From CAJQHK01 sp038142525 (GTDB lineage: Bacteria; Pseudomonadota; Alphaproteobacteria; Rickettsiales; UBA1997), in the NCBI GenBank assembly GCA_038142525.1, contig JAYQKE010000003.1, forward strand, positions 62,001-126,000: a stretch of DNA of 64,000 bases, given 5' to 3'. Below, piece after piece: positions 29,293 through 39,439 of the stretch. Under the pieces are notes generated by a model, which saw only the letters and a list, made by a program, of their open reading frames with translations, had not been told where the DNA came from and did no database searches. Position numbers and translations under genes: made by a program. Within the stretch, counting starts at the first letter, position 1; each line of letters starts with the position of its first letter.

Positions 29293-31446
29293 ATGACTAA
29301 GAAAAATAAAAGCTCATTTGGGCAGATGTTCTATGCCATTAAAATATTAGATAAATTACTTGGTACAAAATTTAATATTGAAGGTATTGAAAATATAAAA
29401 GATAGACCAACTCTTTTTGTTGCCAATCACTTTACCAGAGTTGAAACTGTTCTATTACCATATATAATTTATAAATATTGTAAAAAACAAACTAGATCCT
29501 TAGCTGATAAAAATCTATTTAATGGTATGGTTGGAGATTTTTTAACTAATACTGGTTGTGTTGCTACTAATGACCCCCTTCGTAATAATAAAATTCTTTC
29601 TAATTTAATTAAAGGAGATGCTGATTGGATTATATATCCTGAAGGATCGATGGTTAAAAATAAAAAAATCATTAATCAATCTGGTAATCAAGTTTTTATT
29701 GATGATAGTGGAGAAAATAGAATTAGAACAGGTTCAGCAGTTTTAGCTATAAAATCGGAATTAATAAAACATGAAATTAGAAGATTATCAAAAGAAGAAT
29801 CGTTAAAATATTATGAAGATTTAGAAATTAATATTAAAAGTGACATTAATAAGAAAAGTTTACAAATAGTTCCAATTAATATTACCTATTATCCCATTAG
29901 GCCAGGAACCAATTCTATACATAAGATGGCAAATAGATTTATTAAAGATTTACCTCCAAAAATATCAGAAGAGCTGAAAATTGAAGGAAATTTATTATTA
30001 TCTTCTAATATCAATATTACCTTTCTGGACCCAATTGATATTAATAAATACATTAAAAATTGTAGAAATATTATTTATAACCTGCCATTTATAAATAAAA
30101 TAACCAAACAGAATCTTACCATAAAATATCTTAAAAATAAGTTGACCAATAAATTTATGTATGAGATTTATTCTAATACTAAAATAAATTTTGATCATTT
30201 ATTTATAAGTTCTATTTTTTATTTTTTAAAAAATCAGATATCTATAAAACATCTAAAAAATATTATATATTATGCGGTATTTTTAATCAGAAAATCAAAA
30301 TATTATAAATTAAGTGATGGTTTAAATGATGAAAATCTGATCTTATTACTTAACGAAGATAAGCATATAAATTTTGATGATATTCTAAAATTAGCTATAG
30401 AATCTAAAATTATCACTAAGAATAGAGGAAATCTTAAAATAAATCATAATAAATTAAATCAAGTTAGTGATTTTCATAATGTTAGAATAGAAAATACTAT
30501 ATCTGTTATTATGAATGAGTTTTCCATATTGATAGAAGCAAATAAAATTGTTAAAAATATTACTAGATTAACCGAGGAAAATCTAAGACATAATATTTCT
30601 TTTCAAATTATAGGAAAAAACTTAAAAGAATATGATTCAGATTATAATAAATTTTATGATAGAAAATTATCAAAAAGTCGTAGTCGAGCTAGACCTATGT
30701 TTTTGGATAACAAAAATAGTCAAACTGGTATTTTACTTTGTCATGGTTATGGTGCTTCACCAAGAGAAGTAAAATATCTAGCTAAATTTTTACATGAAAA
30801 AGGTTATAAAGTCTATTCTGTAAGATTAAAGGGTCACGCTACTGCGCCAGAAAATATAAAATATGTTACTTGGCAAGATTGGTATGATTCGATTTTAAGT
30901 GGTTTTAATATTTTAGATAATTGCTGTGAAAAAATCATTCCAATTGGCTTTTCTACTGGTGCTTTACTCTCAGTCTTATTAGTCGCTAAAAAATCTAAAA
31001 ATCCAAAAATTATATCTTTAGTTTCAATATCGGCAACATTAAAATTAAAAGATATAAAATCTATTTTAGTACCAGGAGTAAATATCTGGAATGACATTTT
31101 AGACAAATTTAAAATTGAAAAAGGTAAATTAGAATATGTTAAAAATAGATCTGAAAACCCTCATATTAATTATAAACATAACTATCTTAAGGGGGTTGAG
31201 GAGCTTGGGGATTTGATGAAAGAGGTTGGGAAAAATCTTAAAAAAATAAACATACCAACTTTAATTATTCATGCTAAAGAGGATCCTGTAGTTGCTTACA
31301 AAAGTAGTGAAATTATTTACATTAAAATTTTATCAAAAAATAAAAAATTAGTAACAATTGATGCTGATAAACATGTTATTATTACTAATGAAAAAACAAG
31401 AAATATAGTTTTTGATAAAATAAATCAATTTTTAACCAAAATATAA
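29293..31446 (+). CDS. Fused PlsC-like acyltransferase and alpha/beta-hydrolase
   Basis: 717 residues, intact. The N-terminal domain (about 1-270) looks like a lysophospholipid/glycerophosphate acyltransferase: NHFTRVE near residue 45 (HX4E where HX4D is usual) and YPEGS near 115. A poorly conserved helical middle follows. The C-terminal domain (about 475-717) is an Est30-like carboxylesterase: oxyanion HGYGASPREV, nucleophile GFSTGA near 551, Asp in HAKEDPVV and His in DKHVI. There is no signal peptide. A protein that can both add and remove acyl groups suggests membrane-lipid remodelling (inference). It begins 2 bases after purL; chorismate mutase follows 4 bases later. Confidence 0.75.
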   Translation: MTKKNKSSFGQMFYAIKILDKLLGTKFNIEGIENIKDRPTLFVANHFTRVETVLLPYIIYKYCKKQTRSLADKNLFNGMVGDFLTNTGCVATNDPLRNNKILSNLIKGDADWIIYPEGSMVKNKKIINQSGNQVFIDDSGENRIRTGSAVLAIKSELIKHEIRRLSKEESLKYYEDLEINIKSDINKKSLQIVPINITYYPIRPGTNSIHKMANRFIKDLPPKISEELKIEGNLLLSSNINITFLDPIDINKYIKNCRNIIYNLPFINKITKQNLTIKYLKNKLTNKFMYEIYSNTKINFDHLFISSIFYFLKNQISIKHLKNIIYYAVFLIRKSKYYKLSDGLNDENLILLLNEDKHINFDDILKLAIESKIITKNRGNLKINHNKLNQVSDFHNVRIENTISVIMNEFSILIEANKIVKNITRLTEENLRHNISFQIIGKNLKEYDSDYNKFYDRKLSKSRSRARPMFLDNKNSQTGILLCHGYGASPREVKYLAKFLHEKGYKVYSVRLKGHATAPENIKYVTWQDWYDSILSGFNILDNCCEKIIPIGFSTGALLSVLLVAKKSKNPKIISLVSISATLKLKDIKSILVPGVNIWNDILDKFKIEKGKLEYVKNRSENPHINYKHNYLKGVEELGDLMKEVGKNLKKINIPTLIIHAKEDPVVAYKSSEIIYIKILSKNKKLVTIDADKHVIITNEKTRNIVFDKINQFLTKI

Positions 31447-31450
31447 CTAA

Positions 31451-32296
31451 ATGCCAAAAATAAGCAAAGAATTAGAAGAGTTTCGTAAAAAAATAGATAA
31501 TATCGATTGTAAAATTCTATCACTTCTTGAAGATAGAATGGAAGTTGTTAAAGAGGTTGCCAAATTTAAAACTAGAAAAAAACATAAATTCTTTATTAAA
31601 TCTGCCAGAGAAGCTGATATGATTAATGAATTAATTCAAAAATCATCAAATAACTTATTTAATGAAACAATTCTTTCAATTTGGCGTAAAATTATTACTA
31701 ATGCTAATTTACTAGAGCAAGAAATAAAAATTGCCTTACATAATCCAGATAAAAATAATGATTATATCCATCCTTTAAGAGAGTATTTCAATAATTTAGT
31801 TCCCATTAATAATTTTGAGAATGCATCTAACATCATACATTCTTTAGAAAAAAACGAGTTTCAAATAGCAGCATTTTCTTTACCAAAATCTCCAGATAAT
31901 ACTAATAACAAAAATTGGTGGATTAATTTCGCCGCTAATAATGATGTTAAAATTTATGCTAAAACATCCTTTGGAAAAGAAAATGATGATGATAATTTAG
32001 AGTTGGTTTTGGCAGCAAAGAAGGAAGTTGAAAAATCCAAATCTGACAATACATTGACTGTTATTGAGTTTGAAAAAAGCGTCAATAAAAGTGACATTAA
32101 TTTAGAATTAAAATCTTTAGAGATTGATTTTAAAATTTTAGATCAGTCAAATCTTTCTCAAATTGATAATATTGATTTTTACTTAATAGAATTAAAAGGG
32201 TTTTTTGATATAAAAAATGCTAAAATTCAAAAATTTTTACAATCTAAATTAAAACCTTTTATCAAAATAATTGGGTATTATGCAAATTCAATTTAA
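31451..32296 (+). CDS. Chorismate mutase (AroQ type) with a C-terminal extension
   Basis: The first ~90 residues are an AroQ helical chorismate mutase domain: ELEEFRKKIDNIDCKILSLL, DRMEVVKEVAKFK and the later IWRKIITNAN. It converts chorismate to prephenate for phenylalanine/tyrosine. The remaining ~190 residues are weakly conserved, rich in Asn/Lys, and end IKIIGYYANSI, like other alphaproteobacterial single-CM proteins. I see no prephenate dehydratase motif. The end overlaps the convergent fmt by nine bases. Confidence 0.78.
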   Translation: MPKISKELEEFRKKIDNIDCKILSLLEDRMEVVKEVAKFKTRKKHKFFIKSAREADMINELIQKSSNNLFNETILSIWRKIITNANLLEQEIKIALHNPDKNNDYIHPLREYFNNLVPINNFENASNIIHSLEKNEFQIAAFSLPKSPDNTNNKNWWINFAANNDVKIYAKTSFGKENDDDNLELVLAAKKEVEKSKSDNTLTVIEFEKSVNKSDINLELKSLEIDFKILDQSNLSQIDNIDFYLIELKGFFDIKNAKIQKFLQSKLKPFIKIIGYYANSI

Positions 32297-33193
32297 TTGA
32301 TTTAGAAACTCTTGTAAACTAACTCTAGCCTTGCCAGCTTTTTGTAAGATTAGCGGTCTTATAATGCCATTTTCACAGATAATTTTAAAATCTTTTTTAG
32401 TGATTATGAATTGATTTTTTTGACTATTCAAATCCTCCTTTACTAACTCTGCCTGATGGATTTTGATTCTTTCACCATTCATCATAAAATAAGCTGAACC
32501 ACAGCTATTTAAGGCTCTAATTTTATTATAAACATCATAAACATCTTGATTGAAATCTAATAAAAATTCAGATTTTTCAATTTTTTTAGCATAAATTGCT
32601 TTTTCATGATCTTGCTTTACTAAATTATAATTACCAGAATAGATATTTTTTAATGTTTTAAGTAATATATCAGAACCTTTTGCACTTAAGAACTTCGAAA
32701 ATTCCCGACAATGAATATTTTGATCAATTTCTAATTCTTTCATTGTAATAATATCTCCAGAATCAAGATATTGATCCATTTTAATAATAGAAATCGCTGT
32801 TTTTTTATCACCTGCCATAATAGATCTTTCAATTGGTGCAGCGCCACGCCATTTTGGTAATAATGATGGATGAATATTCAAGCGACCAAATTTTGTACCA
32901 TCAATAATTTCCTGTGGTAAAATCAAACCATAAGCAACAACAACAGCAAAATCTGCTTTTAAAGCAATAAATTTTTGTTTTTCTTCATCAGATTTTAAAG
33001 TTTTGGGATGAAAGATAGGTAAATTATGTTCTAAAGCTAAGTTATGAATTGGAGAATTTTGAATTTTATGACCCCTACCTGCAATTTTTGGTTCTTTTGT
33101 ATAGGCAGCAATTATTTCAATATCAGGATCTATAATTAGTTTTTCTAATGTTGGAACTGCAAAATCTGGCGTTCCCATAAAAATTACTTTCAT
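32288..33193 (-). CDS. fmt: Methionyl-tRNA formyltransferase
   Basis: 301 residues, intact. Formylates Met-tRNA for translation initiation. Start MKVIFMGTPDFAVPTLEKL; folate/catalytic motif HPSLLPKWRGAAPIERSI with the Asn-His-Asp site (NIHPS, MDQYLDSGDI); C-terminal RNA-binding domain with INPCGSAYF-like ALNSCGSAYF. def, its usual partner, is not adjacent. Divergent from dnaQ across 71 bases. Confidence 0.95.
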   Translation of the reverse strand: MKVIFMGTPDFAVPTLEKLIIDPDIEIIAAYTKEPKIAGRGHKIQNSPIHNLALEHNLPIFHPKTLKSDEEKQKFIALKADFAVVVAYGLILPQEIIDGTKFGRLNIHPSLLPKWRGAAPIERSIMAGDKKTAISIIKMDQYLDSGDIITMKELEIDQNIHCREFSKFLSAKGSDILLKTLKNIYSGNYNLVKQDHEKAIYAKKIEKSEFLLDFNQDVYDVYNKIRALNSCGSAYFMMNGERIKIHQAELVKEDLNSQKNQFIITKKDFKIICENGIIRPLILQKAGKARVSLQEFLNQLN

Positions 33194-33264
33194 TTAAATT
33201 TATTGTATTTGCTAAAAATTATTATAAAATCATGTAATTATTTTTATTAAAATTCCATTAAATT

Positions 33265-33945
33265 ATGAGAGAAATTTGTCTTGATACAGAAACAACTGGT
33301 TTAGAACCAAAAGATGGTCATAGAATTGTTGAAATTGGCTGTGTTGAAATTATTGATCGGGTCAAAACGGGTAATGTTTTTCATATTTATATTAATCCTG
33401 AAAGAGATATGCCAGAATCTGCTTTTAAAATTCATGGTATTTCAGAAGATTTTTTACAAGATAAGCCAAAATTTATTGATATTGCAGAAGAATTTATTGA
33501 ATTTGTTAAAGATACTAATTTGGTTATTCACAATGCTGCTTTTGATATGAAATTTATCAATTCTGAATTGAGGAAATGTGATATGGAAATTATTGAAAGA
33601 AGATTTGTTAAAGATTCTTTGATAATGGCCAGGAATAAATATCCTGGATCAAAAAATTCTCTCGATGCACTTTGTAAAAGATTTAAAATTGATTTATCAC
33701 GAAGAGAAAAGCATGGCGCATTACTTGATGCTGACTTACTTGCCGATGTTTATGTTGAATTAGTTGGTGGTAAACAAAGATCTCTTTTTGAAGAGAAAAA
33801 GGAAGTTAAGAAAGAAGAATTAATTACCATCAAGGAAAATATTAAAAAATTACCTTCAAGAAACTTTAATGCTTCAGAAGAAGATTTAAAATTACATAGA
33901 GAATTTATGAAAGATAATTTTAAAGATAATTTATGGAATTATTAA
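33265..33945 (+). CDS. dnaQ: DNA polymerase III epsilon subunit (3'-5' proofreading exonuclease)
   Basis: 226 residues, intact. DEDDh exonuclease: Exo I LDTETTGLEP, Exo II VIHNAAFDMKFINSEL, Exo III EKHGALLDADLLADVYVEL. A C-terminal tail (about 175-226) carries the segment that should bind the polymerase alpha subunit. It overlaps the convergent lgt by four bases. Confidence 0.93.
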   Translation: MREICLDTETTGLEPKDGHRIVEIGCVEIIDRVKTGNVFHIYINPERDMPESAFKIHGISEDFLQDKPKFIDIAEEFIEFVKDTNLVIHNAAFDMKFINSELRKCDMEIIERRFVKDSLIMARNKYPGSKNSLDALCKRFKIDLSRREKHGALLDADLLADVYVELVGGKQRSLFEEKKEVKKEELITIKENIKKLPSRNFNASEEDLKLHREFMKDNFKDNLWNY

Positions 33946-34748
33946 TTTTTTAAAGATTTCCTATAAAAAATAAATAAAAGAAAAAAACCAATAATTATCA
34001 CTGGTAATGATAATATTTGCCCCATAGTAATATTATTATTAAATAAGAATCCAATATGAGAATCTGGCTCTCTAAAATATTCGCAAAACATTCTGGCAAA
34101 ACCATATAAAATAATAAATAAAGCGACTAAGGCACCTTTTACTTTTGCTATAGAGCTATATTTTTTGAGTAAGAATAAAATAATAAATATTAATAAACCT
34201 TCTAAAAAGGCTTCATATAATTGGCTTGGATGGCGAGGCTGATTGTCGATATTCGGGAAAATAACTCCAAAATTAGAACCGCTTGCCCTGCCATAAAGCT
34301 CCATATTAATAAAATTAGCAATTCTACCAAAAAACAAACCAATTGGTGAAGATATTGCCAATAAGTCTGATAATTTAAGAAAATCTATTTTATTTTTTTG
34401 ACAAAATATATACATCGCAATAACAGCTCCTAAAAAGCCGCCATGAAAAGACATTCCACCCTGCCAAATCGCAAAAATTTCCGAGAAGTGAGATATGAAA
34501 TAAGAAAAATTATAAAATAAAACATATCCCAATCTACCACCAATAACAATTCCTAAAACAGCATATAAAAGCCAATCATCAATATTTTTATTGGTCATTA
34601 ATTTTTCTGATTTAGCATATTTTTTTAGAAATAATATAACAAAAATAAGACCAAAAATATAAGCTAAGGAATAATATCTAATTTGAATAAAACCCAAAGA
34701 AATTAAAACTGGATCAAAATCTGGTAAAATTATTGGAAAATCTATCAT
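33942..34748 (-). CDS. lgt: Prolipoprotein diacylglyceryl transferase
   Basis: 268 residues with about seven membrane helices. First step of lipoprotein maturation, adding diacylglycerol to the lipobox cysteine. Signature regions are WQGGMSFHGGFLGAV, GRIANFINMELYGR and RHPSQLYEAFLEG, with catalytic Arg and His in these segments. It would serve the three lipoproteins at 40.6-41.9 kb. It ends 1 base from the sdhA-like gene upstream, so the two are likely cotranscribed. Confidence 0.94.
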   Translation of the reverse strand: MIDFPIILPDFDPVLISLGFIQIRYYSLAYIFGLIFVILFLKKYAKSEKLMTNKNIDDWLLYAVLGIVIGGRLGYVLFYNFSYFISHFSEIFAIWQGGMSFHGGFLGAVIAMYIFCQKNKIDFLKLSDLLAISSPIGLFFGRIANFINMELYGRASGSNFGVIFPNIDNQPRHPSQLYEAFLEGLLIFIILFLLKKYSSIAKVKGALVALFIILYGFARMFCEYFREPDSHIGFLFNNNITMGQILSLPVIIIGFFLLFIFYRKSLKN

Positions 34749-36542
34749 TTAATATTGTCTTTTTTTAATTTTAATAATCACATCTTCATCTAAAAATTTA
34801 TCCCTAACTTTTCTTTTTAAATATAGCAGCTTATCATTTTTATCTTTTTTGACGATACTATGACACCTAAAATTATCATCATCGCGCTCTTTATAATCCT
34901 CTCTAAAGTGGGACCCCCTACTTTCTTCACGATTGAGAGCCGAAAAACAAGTGTAAATTGATGAATTTAATAAATTTTTTATCTCAAAATATAATATTAA
35001 TTCATTATTAAAAGTTAAGCTAGTGTCAGAAATTCTAAATTCTTTTAATTCTGTTTGTAGTTTACTAAAATTATCTAATGCTTTGGATAGTAATTTTTTA
35101 TTTCTAAAAATTCCTACATATTCTTGGTTTGTTCGTTTAATTTTATTCCTAATATTTTCTAACGAAATATTTTTGACATTTTTACCAAAAATTTTTGTAA
35201 CTTTTTCAATTTTTTTTGAGATATAATTTTCGGATAATTGATTAATATTGTAATTTTTAATATTTTTTGCAATAAAATCCCCAGTCAATGTGCCAAAAAC
35301 AATAATATCTAATAATGAGTTACAGCCAAGTCTATTAGCTCCATGAGCTGAATTGGAAGCAACCTCACCTACGGCAAATAAATTATTAATTGTTTTTTCT
35401 CTACAATCATTACCTATATCAATAACTTGGCAATGAATATTGGTTGGAATTCCTCCCATAGTATAGTGGGCAGCAGGAGCCACGGGTATTTTTTCTGAAA
35501 AAATATCAATATTAGCAAATAACTTAACAGAATTAATAGTTTCTGATAATCTTTCTTTAATTATAGCGGGATCTATATGTGAAATATCTAACCAAAGATG
35601 ATCTTTCTTCTCTCCAGCGCCATTACCTTTATAAATCTCGGTTGCCATGGCTCTTGCAATAATATCTCTAGAAGCTAAATCTTTATATCTTGGAGCATAT
35701 TTTTCCATAAATCTTTTACCTTTAGAATTGGTTAAAATACCGCCCTCTCCTCTTGCAGCTTCACTGATCAGAATATTTGAATTATATAAGCAAGTCGGGT
35801 GAAATTGAATAAATTCCATATCTTGTACTGGCAAATTATTATTGATAATAGTTGAAACTAAATCTCCAGGGAAATTATTATTTGAAGTATTATATTGATA
35901 AATTTGATTATAACCACCACTCGCAATAATGGTTGCTTTAGCATAGAAAATATGAAATTGACCGGAATTTAAATCTAAAGCTAAAGCACCAAAGCATTTT
36001 CCATCTTTAATCAATAAATCAAAAACAAAAAAATAATCAAAAAACTGGTTATTATTATTTAAACATTCATGATATAATTTATTTTGGATTTCATATCCAG
36101 TTTTATCAGAAACACAACAAACTCTATGAGACGAATTTCCATTACCAAAATTTAAAGTTTGGCCACCATATTTTCTTTGATATATCTTACCATCTTCAGA
36201 TTTGGTAAAATTAACACCTATTTTCTCTAATCTTGATATAGCATCTGGAGCATTTTTGCACATTAATTCTACTATATCATAATCAGAGATGTAATCACCA
36301 GCTTTAATAGTATCATAAATGTGATATTTATAATTATCATTATCTACATTACCAAGAGCAGCATTAATTCCACCCTTAGCTTCAATAGTATGATTTAAAT
36401 TTGGTGATGATTTGCTAACAATAGCAATATCATGAATTTTATTTTCATTTAAAGATAAGGCGCTAGATAAACCCGCCCCTCCCGAGCCAATAATTAATAC
36501 ATCAAAATTATGATATTGTGTTGTAATATTAACATCTCCCAT
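34749..36542 (-). CDS. Succinate dehydrogenase / fumarate reductase flavoprotein (SdhA-like), solitary
   Basis: 597 residues, intact. FAD-binding GxGxxG in DVLIIGSGGAGLSSALSL. HTIEAKGGINAALGN holds the His that carries covalent FAD in SdhA. EAARGEGGILTNSKGKRFM, MGGIPTN, HGANRLGCNSLLDIIVFG and ESRGSHFREDYKERDDDNF place it with SdhA/FrdA rather than NadB. QFHPTC replaces the usual QFHPTG. No sdhB, sdhC or sdhD is nearby, although these are normally clustered. It could be a diverged SdhA or a soluble fumarate reductase-like enzyme. Confidence 0.82.
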   Translation of the reverse strand: MGDVNITTQYHNFDVLIIGSGGAGLSSALSLNENKIHDIAIVSKSSPNLNHTIEAKGGINAALGNVDNDNYKYHIYDTIKAGDYISDYDIVELMCKNAPDAISRLEKIGVNFTKSEDGKIYQRKYGGQTLNFGNGNSSHRVCCVSDKTGYEIQNKLYHECLNNNNQFFDYFFVFDLLIKDGKCFGALALDLNSGQFHIFYAKATIIASGGYNQIYQYNTSNNNFPGDLVSTIINNNLPVQDMEFIQFHPTCLYNSNILISEAARGEGGILTNSKGKRFMEKYAPRYKDLASRDIIARAMATEIYKGNGAGEKKDHLWLDISHIDPAIIKERLSETINSVKLFANIDIFSEKIPVAPAAHYTMGGIPTNIHCQVIDIGNDCREKTINNLFAVGEVASNSAHGANRLGCNSLLDIIVFGTLTGDFIAKNIKNYNINQLSENYISKKIEKVTKIFGKNVKNISLENIRNKIKRTNQEYVGIFRNKKLLSKALDNFSKLQTELKEFRISDTSLTFNNELILYFEIKNLLNSSIYTCFSALNREESRGSHFREDYKERDDDNFRCHSIVKKDKNDKLLYLKRKVRDKFLDEDVIIKIKKRQY

Positions 36543-36558
36543 AATTTATTCTGTAATT

Positions 36559-37164
36559 TTAAGAGTTTGTAATAAATCTACTCCCAGGCTTTATTGCCTC
36601 AACATTTTTAAGATAATCAGGAATATTATTAGGACTAAAAGTTTCAGCCTCAATTTTAAGTAGTGATATAATGGGAATTGATAATTTTTTTTCCATGTCA
36701 ACATCATTGTCAGACCTATCAATTAATGAAGCTTCAGCTATAATATTGACATCATAATTAGAAAGTAATTCAAGAACTTCTAAAGAAGATTTACCGGTAG
36801 TAATAACATCTTCAACAATTAAAATATTAGCTCCATCTGGAATTTGAAATCCTCTTCTAAATTGAAATTCACTATTTACTCTTTCGCAAAAAACATTGGC
36901 AACACCTAAAATTCTAGAAATTTCATAACCAACTAAAACTCCTCCCATAGCTGGAGAAACTACTAAATCAATTTTGTCACTAGTAATTTTTTCTAAAATT
37001 TTATCAACTAAAATTTTACATAATTCATTACTGAGATTAGCATTATTGGTAATTTTTGAACATTGTATATAGGTATTACTGTGTAATCCTGAAGATAATT
37101 TGAAATGACCTTTTAGTACGGCACCAGAATCAGCAAATTTCTCTAATATTCTTTTTTCACTCAT
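36559..37164 (-). CDS. pyrE: Orotate phosphoribosyltransferase
   Basis: 201 residues, intact. Fifth step of UMP synthesis. PRPP-binding motif ILIVEDVITTGKSSLE; also VVSPAMGGVLVGYEI and FCERVNSEFQFRRGF. Sixteen bases upstream of the sdhA-like gene on the same strand. Divergent from kdsD. Confidence 0.95.
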   Translation of the reverse strand: MSEKRILEKFADSGAVLKGHFKLSSGLHSNTYIQCSKITNNANLSNELCKILVDKILEKITSDKIDLVVSPAMGGVLVGYEISRILGVANVFCERVNSEFQFRRGFQIPDGANILIVEDVITTGKSSLEVLELLSNYDVNIIAEASLIDRSDNDVDMEKKLSIPIISLLKIEAETFSPNNIPDYLKNVEAIKPGSRFITNS

Positions 37165-37262
37165 AAGGAATTGATTTTAGTAAAATAATTATTATATTTT
37201 TATTTTAAAATGATGTTTCAATGATATTTGGCATAACTACAAAACTACTCTTTAAAAATTAA

Positions 37263-38211
37263 ATGATCAATCAAAAATATATCGATCTAGCAAAAGAAAC
37301 TATTAATGTTGAAATAAAAGGTTTAGAAGCGCTTTTAGATTATTTTGGTCAAGAATTTTGCAATGCAATTGATCTGATGTTAAATTGTAAAGGAAGAATT
37401 ATATTTAGCGGTATGGGTAAATCTGGCCATATTGCTAATAAAATATCCTCAACTCTTGCCTCAACTGGCACTACTTCATTTTTTATCCATCCATCAGAGG
37501 CCAGCCATGGCGATCTTGGTATGATTAGTAAAGATGATGTAGTTATTTTACTTTCTAATTCTGGAGAAACTAAAGAATTAACAGATATAATTTATTATTG
37601 TCAGAATAACAATATTCCGCTAATTGCAATTGTTAGAAGATCTGGATCAGATTTAGTTGATATTAGTAATGTAAGCCTTATTTTGCCAAATATAGAAGAG
37701 GCAAATTATGTTAATGCGCCAACGACCTCAACTACCATGATGATCGCATTGGGAGATGCTATAGCATCAGTTTTAATGCATATGAAGAATTTTTCTAAAA
37801 CTCAATATGGCGCATTTCATCCCGGAGGAAAATTGGGCTCTGAATTAACTAAGATTTTTAAAATAATGAGAACTGGTAATTCCCTACCAATTGTTAATTT
37901 AAATGAAAATATTTCTAATATCTTATTAGAAATGACCTCTAAACATCTTGGTTGTCTTTGCAGTAATTGATGATAACAAAAAATTAATTGGTATCATCAC
38001 TGATGGTGATTTGAGGCGTCACTTAAATGATGATAAAAATTTTATGGATTTAAAAGCAAAAGATATAATGACCAAGGATCCTTACAATATGAAAGAAGAA
38101 GATTTAGTAATATCAGCTAAAGAATTTATGCATGATAAAAAAATTACCAGCATATTTATTACAAATGATAATAAAAATATAAAAGGTATAGTTCATATTC
38201 ACGATATTTAA
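37263..38211 (+). pseudogene. kdsD: Arabinose-5-phosphate isomerase KdsD (KpsF), frameshifted
   Basis: Makes arabinose-5-phosphate for Kdo and so for lipopolysaccharide. SIS domain: SGMGKSGHIANKISSTLAST, HPSEASHGDLGM, LLSNSGETKEL and GAFHPGGKLG. Two C-terminal CBS domains, the first interrupted at 37957-37961 (CTTTGCA); dropping one T restores KHLGCLAVIDDNKKLIGIIT. The end GIVHIHDI is typical. About 315 residues, normal. Suggests an LPS-bearing envelope. Confidence 0.87.
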
Positions 38212-38220
38212 AAAAACAAA

Positions 38221-39366
38221 ATGTCAAAAGATTATTATAATATATTAGGGGTATCAAAATCAGCTAGTGATAGTGAAATTAAAAAATCCTATCGTAAATT
38301 AGCAATGAAATATCATCCAGATAAAAATCCTGGAGATAAAGAAGCTGAAAAGAAATTTAAAGAAGCAACTGCAAAGCTTATGAAATATTAAAAGATCCAC
38401 AAAAAATTTGCCTATGATCAATATGGTCATGATGCTTTTGAAAAAGGTGGAGGAAATTCAGCGTCTGGCTTTAATGGTATGGGTGGCCAAGGATCTGGTG
38501 GATTTTCTGACTTTGAGGATATTTTTAGCGGCTTTAGTGATATATTTGGTGGAGGTGGCAGAGGGTCTTCTAGAAGAAGAGCTGAGGTTGAGGGATCTGA
38601 TATTAGATATAATATAACAATAGATATTTTTGAAGCATTCAAGGGTATAAATAAAAATATTAAATTTAAAGTTGCATCTACTTGTGAAAAATGTTCTGGT
38701 TCTGGCTCAAAAAGTGACAAGGGAACTTCAACTTGTGGTACATGCGGTGGTTCTGGTAAAGTTAGAATGCAGCAAGGTTTATTTATTGTTGAAAAACCTT
38801 GTCATGTCTGTAATGGTTCTGGACAAATCATTAAGGAGCCTTGCGATAAATGTCATGGAGAGGGTCGTTATGAAAAGAATAAAAACCTATCAGTTAAAAT
38901 TCCAGCTGGTATTGATGATGGTAATCGTATTCGTGTTGCTGGAGAAGGAGAAGCTGGCGCTAGAGGTGGTCGAGATGGAGATTTATATGTTTTTGTTTCA
39001 ATTAAAAATCATGAATTTTTTACTAGAGAGCATAATGACATTCATATTGAAATTCCAATTAAAATGACTACCGCAGCTCTTGGTGGATCAGTTGAAATTC
39101 CAACAATTGAAAATTCTAAAGCAAAATTAACGATACCAGCTGGATCTCAAACTAATAATAAATTTCGCCTTAAAAATAAAGGCATGACTATTATTAATTC
39201 TGGTGGAAGAAGAGGAGATATGTATGTAAAAATATTTGTCGAAACCCCAGTTAAGCTCAATGAGCAACAAAAAGAATTAATGACGCAATTGGATAAATCT
39301 ATTGCTGAAAAATGCAATCCAAAATCTCAAAGTTTTTTTAATAAATTTAAAAAGATATTTGGTTGA
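38221..39366 (+). pseudogene. dnaJ: Chaperone DnaJ, two compensating frameshifts in the J domain
   Basis: DnaK co-chaperone. J domain MSKDYYNILGVSKSASDSEI with HPD in KYHPDKNPGD. Near 38374 (AAAGCTT; one A missing) the frame moves, reading AYEILKDPQK, and at 38407-38411 (ATTTGCC) it returns to the first frame at FAYDQYGHDAFEKGG, leaving a false stop between. Gly/Phe-rich linker and four CxxCxGxG zinc repeats follow (CEKCSGSG, CGTCGGSG, CHVCNGSG, CDKCHGEG). About 382 residues. dnaK is not adjacent. Confidence 0.88.
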
Positions 39367-39439
39367 AACTGAAAAATAACTAGTATAATCTCTTCCAAAA
39401 TAACTTTAGACAAAGCTAAAAATATTAAACAACTTAATT

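Noticed and set aside
34749..36542. L-aspartate oxidase NadB
   Set aside because: The DDxNF-containing C terminus, HGANRLGCNSLLD, MGGIPTN and the covalent-FAD His context are SdhA/FrdA features; NadB lacks several of them.
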